Shown here piece after piece: positions 5,733 to 7,731 of a stretch of DNA of 7,731 nucleotides (positions are counted from its first letter, which is position 1; each line of letters begins with the position of its first letter). Location: contig JAUWJC010000179.1 of the NCBI GenBank assembly GCA_030607895.1, positions 1-7,731 on the forward strand. The letters are read 5' to 3'. The notes under the pieces were generated by a model that was not told where the DNA came from, made no database searches, and was given only the letters and a program-made list of their open reading frames with translations. This DNA comes from Pirellulales bacterium. Its GTDB lineage: Bacteria; Planctomycetota; Planctomycetia; Pirellulales; Thermoguttaceae. The translations under genes and the position numbers were made by a program.

Positions 5733-6233
5733 ATGCGTCCGATTCGAGGCAACCGCGGCTTTACGCTTGTGGAACTCTTGGTGGTCATCACCATCATCGG
5801 TATCTTGATTGCGCTGCTGCTGCCGGCGGTGCAATCGGCACGCGAGGCGGCTCGACGGATGCAGTGCGGCAATAATCTCAAGCAGATCGCCTTGGGGCTG
5901 ATGAGCTACGAAAGCGCGCACGGGGTGTTTCCCCCGGCGGAGATCCACGGTGGGAGTTGGAATGCCGGCTACGTGCCATATCCACCCGGGAGCAGCTCGG
6001 AACACTGCGATTGGAACGGCCAGATCGGCATCTGGATGAACCTCATCTTCCCATACATCGAGCAGCAGGCGGCCTACGACATGCTGGACTTCGAAATCCG
6101 GCCGCAGTACGCTTCCGAAAACAACCGCAAAGTAATGCAGATGGAGTTCTCGCTGTTCTTTTGCCCCAGCGATCCCTATCGCGGCTTGACGGTGGGCTGG
6201 TCGCCGACGTCGATGCCACCGGATGGCGTCTGA
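5733..6233 (+). pseudogene. DUF1559 pseudopilin-like protein, C-terminally truncated
   Basis: ATG 5733 (AGGGA 4 nt upstream) opens a DUF1559 protein. It has Gly9-Phe10 cleavage context, Glu14 as the +5 Glu, the hydrophobic helix to about 32, CGNNLKQ, then the domain body with FPYIEQQAAYDML and the FFCPSDP motif. The frame ends at residue 166 on tandem stops TGA TAA (6231-6236). Complete members run about 300-350 residues and finish with HxGGVN...DGSVRF, which is absent here. The sequence passes without a gap into the 3' part of an unrelated PEP-CTERM gene in another frame. A deletion therefore probably removed the end of this gene and the start of the next. The first 45 residues are almost identical to the paralogue at 938-1954, but the DNA differs at many third codon positions, so this is not a recent duplicate. 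A truncated protein may still be made. Confidence 0.85.
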
Positions 6234-6688
6234 TAAGCCGCCTGCGAATCCTCGAAGCTCACGCCGACCTCGGCGTGGTCTCCGGATATGTTGACGGTAG
6301 CAAACAGGTGTTTCTGCAGAACTGGGGCCGTACCGGTGGCGATTCCGGGGCACTCGTCTACGGTTTCTGGAACGGGCTCTCGATCACGCTCGATGCCGAC
6401 AAATACGATCCCGAGGACTACCATACCTACGAGTTACTGTACGAGCCGAGCACCGCCACGGTTGACGTGTTCGTCGATGGCAACCTGATCTCGGCCCTGA
6501 GCGGTTACGGGGGAGTTACCGACATGGGCACCGCCACCCGGGTGTTCTTCGGCGTCTTCCGTAATTACTCCGACGTGCGTTGGAACCTCGTGCAGTTCGT
6601 GCGGGTGCCTGAGCCATCGAGTGTGATCTTGCTGAGCCTTGGGGGTCTGGCGCTCTTGCTGGTGCGGCGCCGGAGCCGCTCCGCGTAA
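6221..6688 (+). pseudogene. 3' fragment of a LamG-like PEP-CTERM surface protein
   Basis: About 155 residues remain, in a frame different from the DUF1559 fragment. The body (GYVDGSKQVFLQNWG, YHTYELLYEP, TVDVFVDGNLI, TRVFFGVFRNYSDVRW) looks like the second half of a concanavalin A/LamG-type beta-sandwich. These domains often bind or act on polysaccharides. The end is a textbook PEP-CTERM signal: VPEPSS at about 6605, a hydrophobic helix (VILLSLGGLALLLV), then RRRSRS and TAA at 6686-6688, for exosortase-dependent surface sorting. No signal peptide or credible start with a ribosome site is present. The frame is open leftward through the DUF1559 gene, but there it reads as an antisense-like shadow. 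The missing 5' half was probably lost in the deletion that truncated the DUF1559 gene. Confidence 0.8.
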
Positions 6689-6708
6689 ACGCCCGACGGC
6701 ACCCAACT

Positions 6709-6795
6709 CAAGCACGCGGACCCCAAGCACGTGGCTCTAGGGGAATGAGAACCCCACAAAACCGATCAACGAAAGCACGCCTGACGCCAAGCACG
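6709..6795 (+). promoter_or_regulatory. Four spaced AAGCACG motifs upstream of the sialidase-like gene
   Basis: CAAGCACG occurs at 6709-6716, 6724-6731 and 6788-6795, with AAAGCACG at 6772-6779. These are two pairs with 15- and 16-nt spacing, in the 190-nt gap between the PEP-CTERM fragment and the sialidase-like gene. They could be operator half-sites or degenerate repeat debris. A weak 4-bp stem (GGGG...CCCC at 6740-6755) lies between the pairs. I see no good promoter hexamers. Confidence 0.25.
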
Positions 6796-6878
6796 CCTTG
6801 TGATCTTCTTCCAGGCTCCGCGAGGGAGTGAGATCATTTTCGCGGCTTGGAGAACTAGCCAACGAGAGGAGAGCGGAA

Positions 6879-7517
6879 ATGACTAAACAGGTGGCACGTT
6901 TTGTGATTGCCGGTTTGGCCTGCCTGGTTGCCGCGGTTTCGGCTAGCGGCGCCGAAGCGGCCGATGCAGGCACGACGCCCCGCTCGGGTCCGGAGCGATT
7001 CGCGCTTTGGGAAGGCGACCGGGTGCCGACCGCGGCCCAGACGCCGCTGCTCGAGGACGTGCGCTTCAGTGTGGTCAAACCGAGGGAACCGGAAAAGGAC
7101 GGGTACGATTGGCTGCACGGTGCGGCAATCATCCGCCACAAGGGCGGCTTGTACACGTGCTGGGGGAACAACCCGGGCAAGGAGAACACCGTCACCGAGA
7201 TCAACCGGGGCAGGCGGAGCACCGACGACGCGAAGACCTGGGGCCCGGTGGAAATGATCGGCCCCGGCGTCGAGGAGAACGGAGTCAGAACCAAAGCACA
7301 CAGCCACGGCGTGTTCCTCTCGCACAAGGGCACCCTTTGGGCATTTCTCGCCCGGTTTGGCAAGGGCGGTGTTCTTGGTTCCAAGAGAAGCTGGTTCAAA
7401 GGACTGTGCATGGAGGCATTCACACTGAACGAAAAGACCAACCGCTGGGAGTCCAAAGGCGTAACCGTTCACGGGTTTTCAGGGCTCTCGGGAGCTTCCC
7501 AAGATGAATTACCCTGA
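6879..7517 (+). CDS. Secreted sialidase-like (BNR) hydrolase, 3'-truncated
   Basis: ATG 6879 has AGGAG (6867-6871) 7 nt upstream. Residues 1-28 are a signal peptide (TKQ start, hydrophobic FVIAGLACLVAAV, AEA-A cleavage). The body belongs to the sialidase/BNR-repeat superfamily. It contains WLHGAAIIRHKGGLY, CWGNNPGKENT and an Asp-box-like SxDxxxTW at Ser114-Trp121 with Ala in place of the usual Gly. It also has HSHGVFLSHKGTLWAF at 142-156 and a third blade through NRWESKG. Six-bladed sialidase folds need about 330 or more residues. This frame stops at 212, and the last residues (about QDELP) are read from unrelated DNA starting near 7498. The gene is therefore the 5' part of a disrupted hydrolase that would have acted outside the cell on glycans. 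The precise substrate cannot be told, and planctomycete members are often annotated only as exo-alpha-sialidase. Confidence 0.82.
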   Translation: MTKQVARFVIAGLACLVAAVSASGAEAADAGTTPRSGPERFALWEGDRVPTAAQTPLLEDVRFSVVKPREPEKDGYDWLHGAAIIRHKGGLYTCWGNNPGKENTVTEINRGRRSTDDAKTWGPVEMIGPGVEENGVRTKAHSHGVFLSHKGTLWAFLARFGKGGVLGSKRSWFKGLCMEAFTLNEKTNRWESKGVTVHGFSGLSGASQDELP

Positions 7518-7731
7518 ACCCAGTATCTTGAGTTTGAGCGGGCTCATTCCGTGTGTCAAGGCGTCGCCCAAGAATTTCCAAAAAATCGGTCAGCAAAATC
7601 TCTGCGAATATCAGCAGATTTCGGCGGATCACGCGTGCGAGTTGATATTGATCCATGGGGCGGAAATGCGTATGCTCCCGCACCATGAAAGTGCGGGAAA
7701 GAACAACATGCTCTGATTGCGAACGTTCCGC
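7498..7731. other. Unassigned AT-richer segment with hairpin, possible mobile-element end
   Basis: From about 7498 the sialidase homology stops and G+C falls to about 50 percent by my count over 7501-7731, below the flanking gene. Frames exist on both strands (7504-7716 plus, 7686-7420 minus), but neither gives a family I recognise. The minus frame crosses the junction into the sialidase gene, so it is probably not a complete gene. TCCCGCAC (7676-7683) and GTGCGGGA (7691-7698) form a perfect 8-bp hairpin with a 7-nt loop. An insertion-sequence or MITE end abutting the broken hydrolase gene would explain the junction, but no transposase or matching inverted repeat is visible before the window ends. 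Confidence 0.4.

Noticed and set aside
5957..6220. N-terminal part of the PEP-CTERM frame as a genuine coding start
   Set aside because: This stretch is out of frame with, and inside, the real DUF1559 domain; its residues are Arg/Pro-rich shadow sequence, and only the part from about 6221 onward looks like protein.
7420..7686. 88-residue minus-strand frame at the right end as a real gene
   Set aside because: It crosses the junction into the sialidase-like gene, lacks a ribosome site and starts inside a hairpin loop; the last part is antisense shadow. A fragment of a mobile-element gene cannot be excluded.

Overview
The window looks like a chromosomal piece of a planctomycete, most likely of the Pirellulales type. 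The evidence is two genes with the planctomycete-typical DUF1559 pseudopilin-like architecture (GFTLVELLVVITIIGILIALLLPAVQSAREAARRMQ N-terminus, split here as GFTLVELLVV / ITIIGILIALLLPAVQ), each paired with a small carboxypeptidase-regulatory-like lipoprotein. Two PEP-CTERM tails, a sialidase-like gene and generally GC-rich coding DNA fit the same assignment. It is inferred from gene content only; no ribosomal or marker gene is present.

Layout, left to right. Positions 1-188 hold G-rich short tandem repeats. A small GIY-YIG-like protein is on the minus strand (189-605). A gene-poor stretch (606-937) is bounded by an imperfect 31-bp inverted repeat and ends in a hairpin. A minus-strand cassette follows, read right to left: a PEP-CTERM tail remnant (2604-2428), a lipoprotein (2431-1991) and a full-length DUF1559 protein (1954-938). 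A long palindromic REPIN/MITE-like element (2686-2764) separates it from an exported coiled-coil protein (2880-4172, plus). That gene converges on an FCD-AraC fusion regulator (4991-4206, minus), with a shared hairpin terminator between them. A second, nearly identical copy of the palindrome (5146-5227) precedes a plus-strand cassette: a lipoprotein (5245-5721) and a DUF1559 gene cut off in mid-domain (5733-6233). The DUF1559 fragment runs directly into the 3' part of a LamG-like PEP-CTERM gene (about 6221-6688). The window closes with a secreted sialidase-like gene (6879-7517) that breaks off at about 7498, where an AT-richer segment of unknown origin begins.

Functionally, most products are predicted to be exported: lipoproteins, pseudopilin-like proteins, PEP-CTERM surface proteins, a periplasmic coiled-coil protein and a BNR-type hydrolase. 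The only recognisable cytoplasmic proteins are the regulator and the GIY-YIG-like protein. The region shows erosion and rearrangement: four broken or partial genes and two related palindromes. I see no CRISPR array, phage module, toxin-antitoxin pair, tRNA or rRNA, and no complete transposase. No multi-gene undescribed system is convincingly present. The most unusual items are the FCD-AraC domain swap, the palindromes with a loop built of three micro-hairpins, the 591-820 inverted repeat and the DUF1559/PEP-CTERM junction.
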